In this document: positions 43,401 to 51,347 of the stretch, piece by piece | How positions within the stretch are numbered: the stretch's first letter is position 1 | Layout of the letters: each line of letters opens with the position of its first letter | Assembly: GCF_030269515.1 (NCBI RefSeq) | Contig: NZ_BSTM01000001.1 | Location: forward strand, 454,491 to 518,490 | Direction of reading: 5' to 3' | Length of the DNA stretch: 64,000 nucleotides | DNA from: Actinomadura sp. NBRC 104412 | GTDB lineage: Bacteria > Actinomycetota > Actinomycetes > Streptosporangiales > Streptosporangiaceae | Notes under the pieces: generated by a model | The model's input: the letters and a program-made list of their open reading frames with translations, nothing else | What the model was told of the DNA's origin: nothing | The model's database searches: none | Made by a program: the position numbers and the translations under genes

Positions 43401-46400
43401 ACCTTGGCGCGGGCGTAGTGGTATTCGAGCTGTCCGTCGTCCAAGGCGTCGCGCAGCGCGTAGGCGAGGTCGGCGTCGTCCCCGCCGCGCTGCTCCATCG
43501 CGTCCAGCAGGCTGTCGACATAGGCCGGGTGGCCCTGCTGGTAGGAGAACCCGCCCTCGCCTATGCGGGAGCCGAGCTGGGCGGACGGCCCCTTGGCCTC
43601 GATGACATAGTGCCGCACCTCGCCCGTCTCGGGGTCGGTGACCCGGTACACCTGGTCGAACTCGCCGCTGCGCGCGGTGCGGGCGGGTTCGCCGTCGGCG
43701 TCCGGACGCGGGAACAGTTGCTCGACCTGGACCTCCCGGTCCCCGTACCGGTCGCGGAGCAGGTCGGCGAACGCGTCCCTGGCGGCGTTCTCCCCGAGGT
43801 CCTCGCCCAGGCCGGTCTGCTCCTCGAACGCCTGGCGCCGTTCCTCGAAGTTCTCGGGCGAGGAGTCGTTCTTGTAGTTCTCGGCGGCCTCCCTGGCCCG
43901 TTCGATGGCCTCCGAACGCTGGTCGATGAGGCCCTGGAGTTCCGCTCGCCGCTCGGGGGTGGCGGACTGCGAGACGGGCTGCGGCTCCACGTACTGGGCG
44001 CGGACGACGGGCCTGTCCGGGAGCGGGTCCCAGCCGCCGCGTTCGGCGTTCCAGGCCAGCGGCGGGTGGACGTGTCCGTCCGCGTCCGGGGTGGTGGTGC
44101 GGCGGATGGCCTGGCCCTCGCGCAGGTAGTAGTTGCTCCAGTCGAGGGTCTCCCGCTTGAGCCGGCGCGTCTCGGGGGAGTCCTTGACCGAGTCTCCGGG
44201 GGTCCGTTGCGGGTCCTGCGTTCCCGCGTCGTCGTCCCCGCGTGAGCGTGGCGCGGGGTCCCCGTCCTGCTGGGGTGTCCTTCCGTCCCCTTCGGAGCCA
44301 CGCGGTGGGACGGAGTCGCCTGCGAGCGACGACGACGGTGAATCCGTACGTGGCGGGGTGCCACCGGTTGGCGAGGGCTGTTCGGTCGGTGTGCTCGCCG
44401 GGTCGGGCCTGGCGGCGGGCGCGGCGCCGTCGGGGCGCTGCGTCCCTGCGGGGGTGGCCGGGTCCGCGGTTCGCGGGGGTGGCACCGTGCTCGCCGGATC
44501 CGGCCTGGCGGCCGGTGTGGGGCCGTCGGGTCGTGGCGCCGTGGGTGGGTCTGCTGGGCGGGGACGGGTGCCGCCATTGGCGGGAGTGGTGTCGGTTCGT
44601 CCGGGGCGCGTGCTCGGCGGCTGCGATTCGGGACGGGTCAGCGGGTCCCTTGCCGGCGGGCGGGTGTCGGTGGACGGGGATGGCGAGGGGCGGGACCCTG
44701 GTGAGCCGCCGCCCGATGGGGATCCGCCGCCACCGGCCATCCCGGGGGCGCCGCCCATGGGGACGGCGCCGGGTGAGGCCGCGGGGCCGGGTGTCGCGCT
44801 GCCCGCCGGGGTGCTCGCCGCCGCGGGCGCGGGCGCGCCCCCGGCCGTGGACGGGCTCCCGGACGCGCCCGCATCGCTCGGCATGGACGAGAGTGACGCA
44901 CCCGGGATCGTTCCGGGAGCGGGGCCGCCGCCACCGCCGGTGTCACCGGCCAGCAGGCTCGCGACGCGGTTACCGCCGCCGGACGTGCCGCCGTCCGAGG
45001 AGCCACCGCCCGGCGATCCACCGTCGCTGTGAACCGGCGTCGGTTGCGGCGATCCACCCGGTGACGAACCGCCGCTCTCCGTGCCTCCGGTGGACGGCGT
45101 CGGCGAGCCGTGGCTGCTGGAGGTGTCGGTCGAGGGGCCACTGGACGGCGAGGACGAACCGGACCCGTCCGTGCTGCCGCCGGGGCTTGAGTAGGTGGAG
45201 GGCGGCCCGCTTGAGGAGTCCGAGCCTCCGGGCGGTGGGCCTGAAGGTGATCCGCCAGGCGATGGGCCGTCGCCCGTGCTCGGCGCGGGGCCATGGGTCG
45301 GGCCGGAGCCGGGGTTCGATCCGCCATCGCCACCGCTCTGGCCGGAGCCCCCGCCATCGCCGTATCCCGTGCCTGGAGCGGGGCCGGAGCCCGCGTGGGT
45401 GCCGCCGTCTCCGCTGGAGCCCGTTCCGGGGCTCGGGCCGCCTTCGCCGCCGGTTCCCGAGCCGCGGCCTGGACCGGAGCCGCCCGGGTCCGAACCCGAA
45501 CCGGGGCTTCCGGGATCCGATCCTGGGCTGGAGCCGCCGGGGTCCGATCCGCCCGCGGGGTTCGAGCCGCCGCCGTCGTCGGAGCCTCCCGGGTTCACAC
45601 CGCCGCCCGCGTTCCCCGAGCCGAACTCGCCGAGACCGCCTCGCGCACCACCGATGGCGCCGCCGGCCGCGCCGGAGGTGGCGCCCTTGGCGATGTCCTC
45701 CCACGAGAGGCTTTCGCCGTGAATGGCGGCCGAGGCCACGGTGCCCGCGACGCCGCTGATGGCCTCGGAGGCGCCCTCCCGCACGGCGCCCTTGAACGTG
45801 CTGCCGAGCGCGGTGTCCGCGGCGCCGTCGACGCCGGGGATCTTGCCCAGGCCGCCGGCGACACCGCCGGAGATCGCGCCGCCGATGGCGCCGTCCACGG
45901 TGGACCGGAGCGTCTGGCCCCAGTTGATCCCGTCCCGGTTGCCCTGCGCCACCTGGATGCCCTGGATCAGCAGGTCCAGGCCGCCGCCTTCCAGCGCGCC
46001 CATGACCGCCCCGTGGATGATGACGTTACGGGCCAGCCAGGACAGCAGCCGCTGGAAGATCGTCCGGGAGGCGATCTGCGCACCCGCCTCCACCGCCGGG
46101 ATCGCGGCCGTGGACGCGCCGAACGTCGCGAAGGCCGAGTAGATCAGCATGATGATCTCGATCGCCGTGATGATCAGCAGGGCGATGAACATGTACTTCG
46201 CGTACTCGATGTCCGTCGCGCCGTCGTTCATCACCTTGGCGAGCTGATCGCACGCGTCGGCCAGTTTCGTCAGCCGTTGCGGATCGGTGCTGACCCAGGT
46301 GTCCCAGTGCGCCCTGAAGCGTTCGGCGGCGTAGCCGTCCAGCGTGCTGACCACGTCGAACGCCACGCTGCCCAGGTCGTCGATCAGGTTGCGGACCTCA

Positions 46401-46519
46401 CCGCCGGCGGTCGTCCAGCCTTCGGCGACCCGCCGCATGGCGGTCTCGTCCCCCTCCGGCCAGTCGGCGCCCACGATCCAGGACAGCCATTTGACCGAGT
46501 CGGGGATCTCCATCCCCAC
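37469..46519 (-). CDS. Giant multi-module type VII polymorphic toxin
   Basis: A 3016-residue protein. Order: residues 1-105 WXG100-like helical domain (CpnT-N type); 108-142 hydrophobic segment; 150-295 Gly/Ala-rich helices; about 296-780 Gly/Ser/Pro/Thr stalk; about 783-1061 PD-(D/E)XK-like nuclease (Asp955, Glu974-Ala-Lys976); 1103-1258 clan-CD-like peptidase module (His1151, Cys1189); 1259-1622 degenerate Pro/Arg/Ser repeats; 1630-1750 dead peptidase copy (Pro1664, Asp1702 at the dyad positions); 1755-2037 ADP-ribosyltransferase (Arg1922, Ser1958-Thr-Ser, Gln1999-Arg-Glu2001); about 2215-2440 RelA/SpoT-like synthetase (DLLGAKI, Lys2332, SGYRD, Glu2359); 2480-2644 third peptidase copy (His2533, Cys2571); about 2690-3016 second nuclease (Asp2898, Glu2914-Ala-Lys2916). 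It lies 3 bp after the WXG100 partner and is followed by candidate immunity genes. Export by type VII secretion is inferred from the N-terminus and partner. Confidence 0.85.
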   Translation of the reverse strand: MGMEIPDSVKWLSWIVGADWPEGDETAMRRVAEGWTTAGGEVRNLIDDLGSVAFDVVSTLDGYAAERFRAHWDTWVSTDPQRLTKLADACDQLAKVMNDGATDIEYAKYMFIALLIITAIEIIMLIYSAFATFGASTAAIPAVEAGAQIASRTIFQRLLSWLARNVIIHGAVMGALEGGGLDLLIQGIQVAQGNRDGINWGQTLRSTVDGAIGGAISGGVAGGLGKIPGVDGAADTALGSTFKGAVREGASEAISGVAGTVASAAIHGESLSWEDIAKGATSGAAGGAIGGARGGLGEFGSGNAGGGVNPGGSDDGGGSNPAGGSDPGGSSPGSDPGSPGSGSDPGGSGPGRGSGTGGEGGPSPGTGSSGDGGTHAGSGPAPGTGYGDGGGSGQSGGDGGSNPGSGPTHGPAPSTGDGPSPGGSPSGPPPGGSDSSSGPPSTYSSPGGSTDGSGSSSPSSGPSTDTSSSHGSPTPSTGGTESGGSSPGGSPQPTPVHSDGGSPGGGSSDGGTSGGGNRVASLLAGDTGGGGGPAPGTIPGASLSSMPSDAGASGSPSTAGGAPAPAAASTPAGSATPGPAASPGAVPMGGAPGMAGGGGSPSGGGSPGSRPSPSPSTDTRPPARDPLTRPESQPPSTRPGRTDTTPANGGTRPRPADPPTAPRPDGPTPAARPDPASTVPPPRTADPATPAGTQRPDGAAPAARPDPASTPTEQPSPTGGTPPRTDSPSSSLAGDSVPPRGSEGDGRTPQQDGDPAPRSRGDDDAGTQDPQRTPGDSVKDSPETRRLKRETLDWSNYYLREGQAIRRTTTPDADGHVHPPLAWNAERGGWDPLPDRPVVRAQYVEPQPVSQSATPERRAELQGLIDQRSEAIERAREAAENYKNDSSPENFEERRQAFEEQTGLGEDLGENAARDAFADLLRDRYGDREVQVEQLFPRPDADGEPARTARSGEFDQVYRVTDPETGEVRHYVIEAKGPSAQLGSRIGEGGFSYQQGHPAYVDSLLDAMEQRGGDDADLAYALRDALDDGQLEYHYARAKVGIDDDGNPYYAGYERRQFDLSGETTDGGGAPPQDGDGPRHRESAESTDDPGTADQQDTGAPEGLPSHLGDVYRNSEATPAGRSFYGADDAPMRDLAQRVPPDPDRFVVDAHGDADGVIVDGRRLGVDDVADLIRNDPNWNGREVMLLSCDTAGGTFAEQLAARLGVPVTAPHGLAWSDADGNVYASSGTTGPDGRTLPDLPPNGGWTTHHPNGDTTPSGTAGHAPGHPVTTPPDTARTPAASRGPGQQPDTPTPPTPSPETPGDARAPASPGATSNARSDSGSWTPAAAPSSTGTDPRADAGPRDPRAASVPESNAGQPTLSDPRAPSHSPTPTAPAAGRAGEGTAAEQRPDSRTPAATTPSDTGADPRAGSRTASGPESTTGQRTPSDPRVPASAPSSVATTAPSGPEGTAGQRTPADVRTPSSGMPGDPRVSSGSPTPTGSAAPAGGRASEGGVAGQRTDSRAPAGTPGDPGVAGSGSPGDPRVAASSGVGADSRGDAGSRTSADSRDVADPRAASDPGGVAGQRTSGDSRTSTGAPGDARASSSGTPADPRVAGSGAAVDSRLAGDSSSGGEPRAPGEPGVGADTRGGETPAGRSLHDDPALRERARRVAADPRRFVLDGPGDRDGLAPGGRRLRPEEAARLIRNDPNWNGREVMLLADNVGGGEYGRRLAQELGVRVVSPTGPVRVDENGQVSSSGWTAADPPPADPAPGQVGPDGVRRFDSDAEGDAYGENHLGHVFDGLPPQLQQALHWYTVQSMPNPFLRPGADLPGYLNRIENEHRAAWELARMNGGYVPRTADLHRLWSNPGLSPQQRALLQHILSFPNPEHRIAGLVQSSQQREFLAQYLGGPPTVDAFNQRIAELDQALNQPLPEPIQVERGLHDVSFMRLADGTPLGSRDPALLVGSTQTEPAYMSTSLGRDPATVDGNPFSYHMHIDLPPGSRGVWMGHDSAYPDQRELILPRGTRYEITSVEYRGVDERGRPVYDIRATAIPPGPPPGTVAARGGELASSPSEGDANHGAEPPSEAARRPDDTVRRVMDDPQVQRMLERAGEPLGSDLRRRLEEDLPHHPELARIVAGDGLNALETSLRESLLSRPKTLNSLLGHPEAVGILEQAVADVERRGPEAILDGTGPKAEPTPLTDAQREISERLAGEVQEGRRPGEDRNPRVAPSQPDFDPSQVDPANGRNDPYLNSYLDGLYQRMRESVPALRALVHDPALGGEPHMRPGEKDRVRALDKIMGDYGGDASRLNDLLGAKIQFDTVADLYRALDGLRSVAARHGIEIVSFKDRMLNPVPSGYRDVQLTVRMPNGHIGELRLHLKSIDEVAAYEHALYEVRRDLPNAAEEQNRPLTPEEDALDRAINERVIGRFKDALDRALQDVPPPGPRDGGPGADLSGRPAGPARPPAASQYGWYQDAPSPQHAAEPSHQAEAPAGQHVPADLPEHLRDVFRDSTSTLAGRAFYGPGEDGMRDLARRVPADPRRFVVDAHGDPDGVRVGGRRLSVDDVAALIRNDPNWNGREVMLLSCRTGEGDFAAELSRRLGVPVLAPHGLAWSDSDGNVFASSAERGPDGSPQPTWPPNGSWTAHHPNGTTTPAGHDGYPSDPPEGQDAGPRTDLAARAAPSQDDPPPLITGPDGRLHREGDPETTFRTPDGRLHFDGDDPGTFRNELTQQLQDEKTGRFVKDKFRERPYDFEAVVADGPHDHTPSDEAKRRLDELAAQRAKVEAEKDALRAQIDALPGIAGFPKKEDGGNLYGIERIHDLGQKKLRDTLESAAQAVRNNTALDPQRRAALIDDLDRLSDLARQYTAKNKELVRLSERLGMVAAIDFATNAAGGVRLTPLVDDEPGVPGTLDVTAALTRDPPRLTVVEAKGVGSDLGGRLVDGGKKAEQGTPEYLAWVLERDPDLKAALRDRPDLREALQKALDNGTLQVEYYTVHSDEAGNVKWSRFDLTRGGAPFVPRRVAGLRPVVG
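41650..42740 (-). repeat. Degenerate repeat-coding linker inside the toxin gene
   Basis: About 360 codons encode short, imperfect Pro/Ser/Arg/Gly units with recurring pieces such as AGQRT, GDPRV, DSR and ADPR, about 20 residues apart. The DNA repeats are diverged, not identical. It separates the first peptidase module from the dead copy and is likely disordered. Confidence 0.75.
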
Positions 46520-46522
46520 GGG

Positions 46523-46828
46523 TCAGGTCCCCCTGATCGTCGCGGCGTCCTCGGCGGCTTCGTACTGCTTGGCCATCTGGTCGACGCCCTTGCGGACCTC
46601 TTCGAGGCCCTTCGCCAGCTCGCCGAACAGCTTGAGCACGTCCTGGCTCGGCTTGAGGTAGTTCTTCTCGAACTCCTGGCCGGTCTTGTCGCCGCCCCAG
46701 CACTTGCCCTCGGCCGAAATGGCGGCGTTCAGCCGGTCGTGGATCCTCTTCAGGGTGCTCGACCCGGTGGTGAAGCCGCGTCCGGCGCGCCGCAGCCCCT
46801 CGGTGTCGACCTGTAGTTCGTACGTCAT
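46523..46828 (-). CDS. WXG100-family type VII secretion partner
   Basis: A 101-residue helical-hairpin protein of the ESAT-6/WXG100 superfamily. Two helices flank the turn with CWGGDKTG (Trp-x-Gly) near residue 43, followed by FEKNYLKPSQDV and a long second helix. A C-terminal YEAAED resembles the Y-x3-D/E export signal (Tyr-Glu-Ala-Ala-Glu). Proteins of this size dimerise with the N-terminal domain of a large substrate and go with it through the EccC ATPase. It is coupled to the YbaB-like gene (ATGA) and ends 3 bp before the toxin gene. No ESX core genes lie in the window. Confidence 0.88.
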   Translation of the reverse strand: MTYELQVDTEGLRRAGRGFTTGSSTLKRIHDRLNAAISAEGKCWGGDKTGQEFEKNYLKPSQDVLKLFGELAKGLEEVRKGVDQMAKQYEAAEDAATIRGT

Positions 46829-47226
46829 CGGTCCAGCAATCCGTAGCGTTCGCGGACGGCGTCGAAGTCACGGGGCGGCTCGCGGACCAGCTTGGTGAGG
46901 TCGAAGCCCTCCTCGGTGGCGCCCTCGGGGACCAGCCCCTCCATGGCCTGCTTCATTTGCGCGGAGACCTCGCCGACGGCCTTGCCGGACGCCTCCATCA
47001 CGGCCTCGGCCAGTTCCTCCGAGCCGAGCCTGCGCAGGCCGCGCGGGTCGAACTCCACGGAGGTCAGGCGGCCCTGGCGGTCGACCTTGACCTTGACGGT
47101 CCCGTCCTCGGACTCCCCTTCGGCCTCGATCGCGGCCAGCCGCTCCTGTAGCTGCTTCAGCCCAGCCTGGCGGCGCTTGTACTCCGCCAGCAGCTCATCG
47201 ATGTGAGCCTGCCACTCCGCGCGCAC
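46825..47226 (-). CDS. YbaB/EbfC-family protein
   Basis: A 133-residue YbaB/EbfC-like protein. A long N-terminal helix (LLAEYKRRQAGLKQLQERLA) leads into the beta hairpin GTVKVKVDRQGRLTSVEFDP and a C-terminal helix, as in the nucleoid-associated YbaB dimer. Copies at the head of actinobacterial WXG100/toxin operons are common and probably serve there as a chaperone-like or structural partner rather than in replication-linked recR loci. GTG start at 47226 with AAGGGATCAGGG just upstream. It is the first gene of the toxin operon, whose promoter must lie in the 203-bp A/T-richer gap after galT. Confidence 0.82.
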   Translation of the reverse strand: MRAEWQAHIDELLAEYKRRQAGLKQLQERLAAIEAEGESEDGTVKVKVDRQGRLTSVEFDPRGLRRLGSEELAEAVMEASGKAVGEVSAQMKQAMEGLVPEGATEEGFDLTKLVREPPRDFDAVRERYGLLDR

Positions 47227-47429
47227 CCCTGATCCCTTCGCGATCCCCTGGCACGGCCGGTCGTCACCTCGCCCGTCATCTGATCAAGACGCGGCCGAAA
47301 GCTTCATTGTTCATGAATGCGCCGGATTTCTCCATCCCTCTGCATAACCGGCGCTCTTGATCTGCGGAAACGCCGAAAATCCCGGACAAGGTGATCAACC
47401 GCGCGACGCGGGCCCGTTCCGCCGGACGA

Positions 47430-48554
47430 TCAACCCGCGGCACGGAGGCGTTCGGCGACGCGCTCGGGCGGGACGTCGTTGATCCACGCGCCCATGCCCG
47501 ACTCCGAGCCCGCCAGGTACTTGATCTTGTCGGGTGCGCGGCGGATGGAGAACAGTTGAAGGTGCAGGCGGAGCAGGTCGCGTCCCTCCCCCACCGGGGC
47601 CTGGTGCCAGCCCGCGACGTACGGAAGCGGCGCCCCGTACAGGGCGTCGCAGCGGCGCAGCAGGTCCCGGTACAGGACGGCGAGCTCGTCGCGCTCGTCC
47701 TCGGTGAGCCCGGCCAGATCCGGTACGTGCCGGTGCGGCATCACATGGGCCTCGACCGGCCAGCGCGCCGCGGCCGGGACGAACACCGTCCAGTGCTCAC
47801 CGGCCCGCACGATCCGCGAGCCGGCCGCGCGTTCGGCGGCCAGCACGTCGCCGAACAGCTCGCCGCCCGTCGCGTCGCGGTGCGCGGACGCCCGCTCCAG
47901 CATCCGCGCGGTACGGGGCGTCACGAACGGGTAGCCGTAGATCTGCCCGTGCGGGTGGTGCAGGGTCACGCCGATCTCCACGCCGCGGTTCTCGAACACG
48001 AAGACCTGCTCGACCTCCGGCATCGCGGACAGCGCGGACGTGCGTTCCGCCCATGCCTCGATCACGAGCCGGACCCGGGACAGCGGCAGCCGCGCGAGCG
48101 TCGCGTCATGGTCGTCGGTGAAGCACACGACCTCGCACCGCCCCGTGCCCGGCATCCGCGGGAACAGCTCGTGCCCGTCCACCGCGTCCAGGACGCCCCG
48201 GGACGCGGAGCCTTCGGGACGGGCGGAGCCCGCGGACCTCGCGGGGACCGGTGTCCGTGCGGAGAACGACGGGAAGCGGTTCTCGAAGGACACGACCTCG
48301 TAGCCGGGGTCGGGGATCTCCGAGGCGGGGCCGCCCGGGCACAGCGGGCACTGGTCCGCCGGGGGAAGGAACGTGCGGGTGTTGCGGTGAGCGGTGATCG
48401 TCACCCATTCGCCGGTGAGCGGGTCGCGCCGGGACTCGCACCGCGGCTCGACGGCCGGAAGGTCGCGGGGGTCGGGCACCGGCACCCGGCCGCGCCGGTC
48501 GTCGAAGTAGATGATCTCGCGGCCGTCGGCCAGCCTGCTGCGCGTGCGGAACAC
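47430..48554 (-). CDS. galT: Galactose-1-phosphate uridylyltransferase
   Basis: A 374-residue HIT-superfamily transferase of the Leloir pathway (UDP-glucose + Gal-1-P exchange). The catalytic His-Pro-His is in HHPHGQIYGYPF (about residue 180), the nucleotide-site opening is ESRRDPLTGEWVTITAHR, and the Zn-type CPLCPG pair near residue 72 is present. The late LLRLHLQLFSIRRAPDKIKYLAGSE stretch closes the fold. No galK or galE is next to it. It lies 45 bp after a small Cys-rich gene on the same strand. Confidence 0.93.
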   Translation of the reverse strand: MFRTRSRLADGREIIYFDDRRGRVPVPDPRDLPAVEPRCESRRDPLTGEWVTITAHRNTRTFLPPADQCPLCPGGPASEIPDPGYEVVSFENRFPSFSARTPVPARSAGSARPEGSASRGVLDAVDGHELFPRMPGTGRCEVVCFTDDHDATLARLPLSRVRLVIEAWAERTSALSAMPEVEQVFVFENRGVEIGVTLHHPHGQIYGYPFVTPRTARMLERASAHRDATGGELFGDVLAAERAAGSRIVRAGEHWTVFVPAAARWPVEAHVMPHRHVPDLAGLTEDERDELAVLYRDLLRRCDALYGAPLPYVAGWHQAPVGEGRDLLRLHLQLFSIRRAPDKIKYLAGSESGMGAWINDVPPERVAERLRAAG

Positions 48555-48599
48555 CGGGCGAAGACTACTAAGCGGGGACCGCGCGCCCCCAGGCGACCG

Positions 48600-48824
48600 C
48601 TAGGGCCAGCGGTACCCGGCGCCCTGGCCCGGGATGTGGTACGGCTGGTAGCACATCGTCGTCACATGCTCGTCCTTGCAGGTCAGGCACAGATAGGTAC
48701 GGTGCCCGCGCAGCCCGCGGCCCCGCTCGACACAGGGCGGGCAGCCGCAGGGCGACCAGCCGACGATGACACGTCCGGGACCGAGCCGATGCCCCTGCGG
48801 GCACATGAACGGCACATGCTGCAC
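48600..48824 (-). CDS. Small Cys-rich, probably zinc-binding protein
   Basis: A 74-residue protein with six Cys and several His in paired arrangements: CPQGH, CGCPPC and CLTCKDEHVTTMC. This suggests one or two structural zinc sites. No signal peptide or membrane helix. The family is not recognised, although similar short actinobacterial proteins exist. It lies between the encapsulin/polyprenyl synthase genes and galT, same strand, with gaps of about 45 bp on both sides. Confidence 0.7.
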   Translation of the reverse strand: MQHVPFMCPQGHRLGPGRVIVGWSPCGCPPCVERGRGLRGHRTYLCLTCKDEHVTTMCYQPYHIPGQGAGYRWP

Positions 48825-48867
48825 GCGCCCAGCCTACTCGAACATATGATCGACAGCCATGCGGCGG

Positions 48868-49980
48868 CTAGCGGTCGCGCTCCACCACCATGCGGGCCAG
48901 CGCGCGCAGTTCGTCGGCCGCCGGAGGGCGGGGAGCCGCCAGGTCGAGATGGACGAGGGACTCCTCCAGATACTCCCCGGCACGCTGGACGGCCCAGGCC
49001 CGGCCGCCCGCGGCCTCGACGAGGCCGGCGGCACGGGCGGCCTCCGCGTCGCTCAGCGCCTGGTCCCGGTGGTAGAGCGCGGCCAGTTCCGCGGCCTCGG
49101 GCGTGCCCGAGGTGAGGGCGGCCACGACGGGCAGGGACTTCTTGCGGCTGTGCAGGTCGGAGTGGACGGGCTTGCCGGTGACATCGGGATCGCCCCAGAT
49201 GCCCAGCAGATCGTCGACCAGTTGGAAGGCCAGGCCGAGCCGCTCCCCGAACCTGCGGAAGTGCTCGATCCGCGCGGCCGGGCCGCCACCGTGACCCTCG
49301 CGGCCGTGCCCGTCGTGGCCGTGCCCCTCGCGGCCGTGCCCGTCGCGGCCGTGCGCTGCGCCGATCGCGCAGGCGCCGCCGAGCAGCGCGGCGGTCTTGT
49401 TCGCCGCCATGGCCAGGCACTCCGGCAGCGTCACGTCGGCGCGGCGCTCGAACGCCATGTCGGCGCTCTGCCCCTCGACCAGGTCGAGCACGGCCCTCGC
49501 GAGGATCCCCACGGCCCGCGTCGCGGCCGGGTGCCCGGCGGCCGTGAGCGCCTCGAACGCGCAGGCCAGCAGGGCGTCCCCGGCCAGGATCGCGGCGTTG
49601 CCGCCGAACACCGCCCAGGTGGCGGGACGGTGCCGCCGCACCAGGTCGCCGTCCATCACGTCGTCGTGCAGCAGCGAGAAGTTGTGCGCCAGCTCGACGG
49701 CGACCGCGGCCGGCACCGCCGCCTCGGCGGTGCCGCCGGCCGCCCGCGCCGTCAGCAGGACCAGCGCCGCGCGGATCGTCTTGCCCCCGCCCCCGGCGGC
49801 GGGACGGTCGTGCTCGTCCCGCCAGCCGAAGTGGTACGCCGCGATCCGGCGCATCGAGTCGGGAAGGTAGGCCGCGGTCTCGTGCAGCGCCGGGTCGAGC
49901 AGGCCGCGGCACCAGGCCAGCACCTCGCTCGCGGGCCGGGCCGGGACCGCCTGCCCCGGTACCGTGGCCTCACCGGTCAC
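48868..49980 (-). CDS. Polyprenyl diphosphate synthase, probable encapsulin cargo
   Basis: A 370-residue all-helical E-isoprenyl diphosphate synthase. The first Asp-rich motif is [10 protein letters not shown] (DDxxD), the second is [11 protein letters not shown], and between them lie LVEGQSADM and [11 protein letters not shown]. These support chain elongation of allylic diphosphates with IPP; product length is not deducible. Between the KTAALLG helix and [12 protein letters not shown] is an unusual His/Gly/Asp/Arg insert of about 24 residues. The N-terminal about 20 residues are Ala/Pro-rich, as in cargo-loading extensions. The GTG start overlaps the shell gene's stop (GTGA). Family 2B encapsulins often enclose such enzymes. 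Confidence 0.88.
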   Translation of the reverse strand: MTGEATVPGQAVPARPASEVLAWCRGLLDPALHETAAYLPDSMRRIAAYHFGWRDEHDRPAAGGGGKTIRAALVLLTARAAGGTAEAAVPAAVAVELAHNFSLLHDDVMDGDLVRRHRPATWAVFGGNAAILAGDALLACAFEALTAAGHPAATRAVGILARAVLDLVEGQSADMAFERRADVTLPECLAMAANKTAALLGGACAIGAAHGRDGHGREGHGHDGHGREGHGGGPAARIEHFRRFGERLGLAFQLVDDLLGIWGDPDVTGKPVHSDLHSRKKSLPVVAALTSGTPEAAELAALYHRDQALSDAEAARAAGLVEAAGGRAWAVQRAGEYLEESLVHLDLAAPRPPAADELRALARMVVERDR

Positions 49981-51347
49981 CGCGCCACCTCGACGTTCTC
50001 CAGGACGCCCAGCGCGTCCGGTACCAGCACCGCCACGGAGTAGTAGGAGCTGACCAGGTACGAGACGATCCCCCTGGAGTCGACGCCCATGGCGCGGACC
50101 GTCACCCCGGGCCGGACCTCGCCGGGCAGCCCGGTACGGCGCAGGCCGATCACGCCCTCGTCGTCCTCGCCGGTCCGCAGGCACAGGATCGAGCTGGTCC
50201 CGGACGGGCTGATCGGGATCTTGTCGCAGGGGAGGATCGGCACTCCGCGCCACGCCTGGACGCGGGCGCCCTCCCGCTCGACCGTCCGCGGGTAGACGCC
50301 ACGGGCCGTGCACGCGCGGCCGAACGCGGCGATCGCCTTGGGATGGGCCAGGAAGAACCGCGACTTGCGGCGCCGGGTCAGCAGCTCGTCCAGGTCGTCC
50401 GGGGTGGGCGGCCCGGTGCGGGTGGAGATGCGCTGCCGCAGGTCGGCGTTGTGCAGCAGCCCGAAGCCGCGGTCGTTGACCAGGTCGTCCTCCTGGCGCT
50501 CGCACAGTGCCTCGACGGTCAGCCGCAACTGCTGCTCGACCTGGTTCATCGGCTCGTTGTAGAGGTCGGCCACGCGCGTGTGCACCCGCAGCCTGGTCTG
50601 CGCCACGCTCAGCTCGTACTCGCGCGGAGACGGCTCGTAGTCGACGAACGTGCCGGGCAACACCGGCTCACCGGCATGACCGGAGGCCAGCTCGACCGCC
50701 GCCTCGCCCTTGCTGTTGCGCGGAGGCTCCGGCGCCCGCCGGTACGCGTCGAGGTGTGCGCGCAGCGCCTCGGAACGTCCGGTCAGCTCCTCGATGTCGG
50801 CGAGGGGCAGGACCAGGACCGTCGTCGGGGTGAGCGCCCTGGCCGAGCGTTCCCAGGTGGCGCCGGGCCCGAGCAGCGCCCGGTCGCCGAGGAACCTGCC
50901 ACCGGTCAGGATCTCCAGCGCCGTCTCGCCGCCGTACTCGCCCCTGCCGGCCAGCCGCACCTTGCCGTGCGCGATCAGGACGACCCGGTCGAGCGGGGCG
51001 CCCGACTCCACGATCGGTTCCCCCGGCCCGTACTCCCGCTGGACGAGCCGTTCCGCGAGGGCGGTCAGGACCTCGTCGTCGGCGAACCCCCGCAGCGGCG
51101 CCAGCTCGGCCAGCTCGGCGGGGACGACGCCGACCCGGTCCCCGGTGTCGACGAACGTGATCAGCCCGTCGCCGAGCCGGTAGGTGAGGCGGAGGTTCAC
51201 CCGGTAGGCGCCGGATCTCACCTCGACCCAGGGCAGCAGCCGCAGCAGCCATCGCGGGGTGATGGCCCGCATCTGCGGCACGGACTTGGTCGTGGTCGCC
51301 AGGTTCCGCGCCGCCTCCGTGCCGAGGCTGAGCCGCCGCGCGCTCAT
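49977..51347 (-). CDS. Family 2B encapsulin shell protein (second copy)
   Basis: A 456-residue HK97-fold shell protein with an inserted cyclic-nucleotide-binding domain, formerly called EshA-like. The N-terminal arm has [20 protein letters not shown]. The cNMP-type beta roll lies at about residues 90-200 ([20 protein letters not shown], then [11 protein letters not shown]). The rest is encapsulin E-loop and A-domain ([20 protein letters not shown], then [20 protein letters not shown]). It is roughly two-thirds identical to the next gene upstream, overlaps it by 4 bp, and is coupled to the polyprenyl synthase. The ATG is at 51347. Confidence 0.88.
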   Translation of the reverse strand: MSARRLSLGTEAARNLATTTKSVPQMRAITPRWLLRLLPWVEVRSGAYRVNLRLTYRLGDGLITFVDTGDRVGVVPAELAELAPLRGFADDEVLTALAERLVQREYGPGEPIVESGAPLDRVVLIAHGKVRLAGRGEYGGETALEILTGGRFLGDRALLGPGATWERSARALTPTTVLVLPLADIEELTGRSEALRAHLDAYRRAPEPPRNSKGEAAVELASGHAGEPVLPGTFVDYEPSPREYELSVAQTRLRVHTRVADLYNEPMNQVEQQLRLTVEALCERQEDDLVNDRGFGLLHNADLRQRISTRTGPPTPDDLDELLTRRRKSRFFLAHPKAIAAFGRACTARGVYPRTVEREGARVQAWRGVPILPCDKIPISPSGTSSILCLRTGEDDEGVIGLRRTGLPGEVRPGVTVRAMGVDSRGIVSYLVSSYYSVAVLVPDALGVLENVEVAR

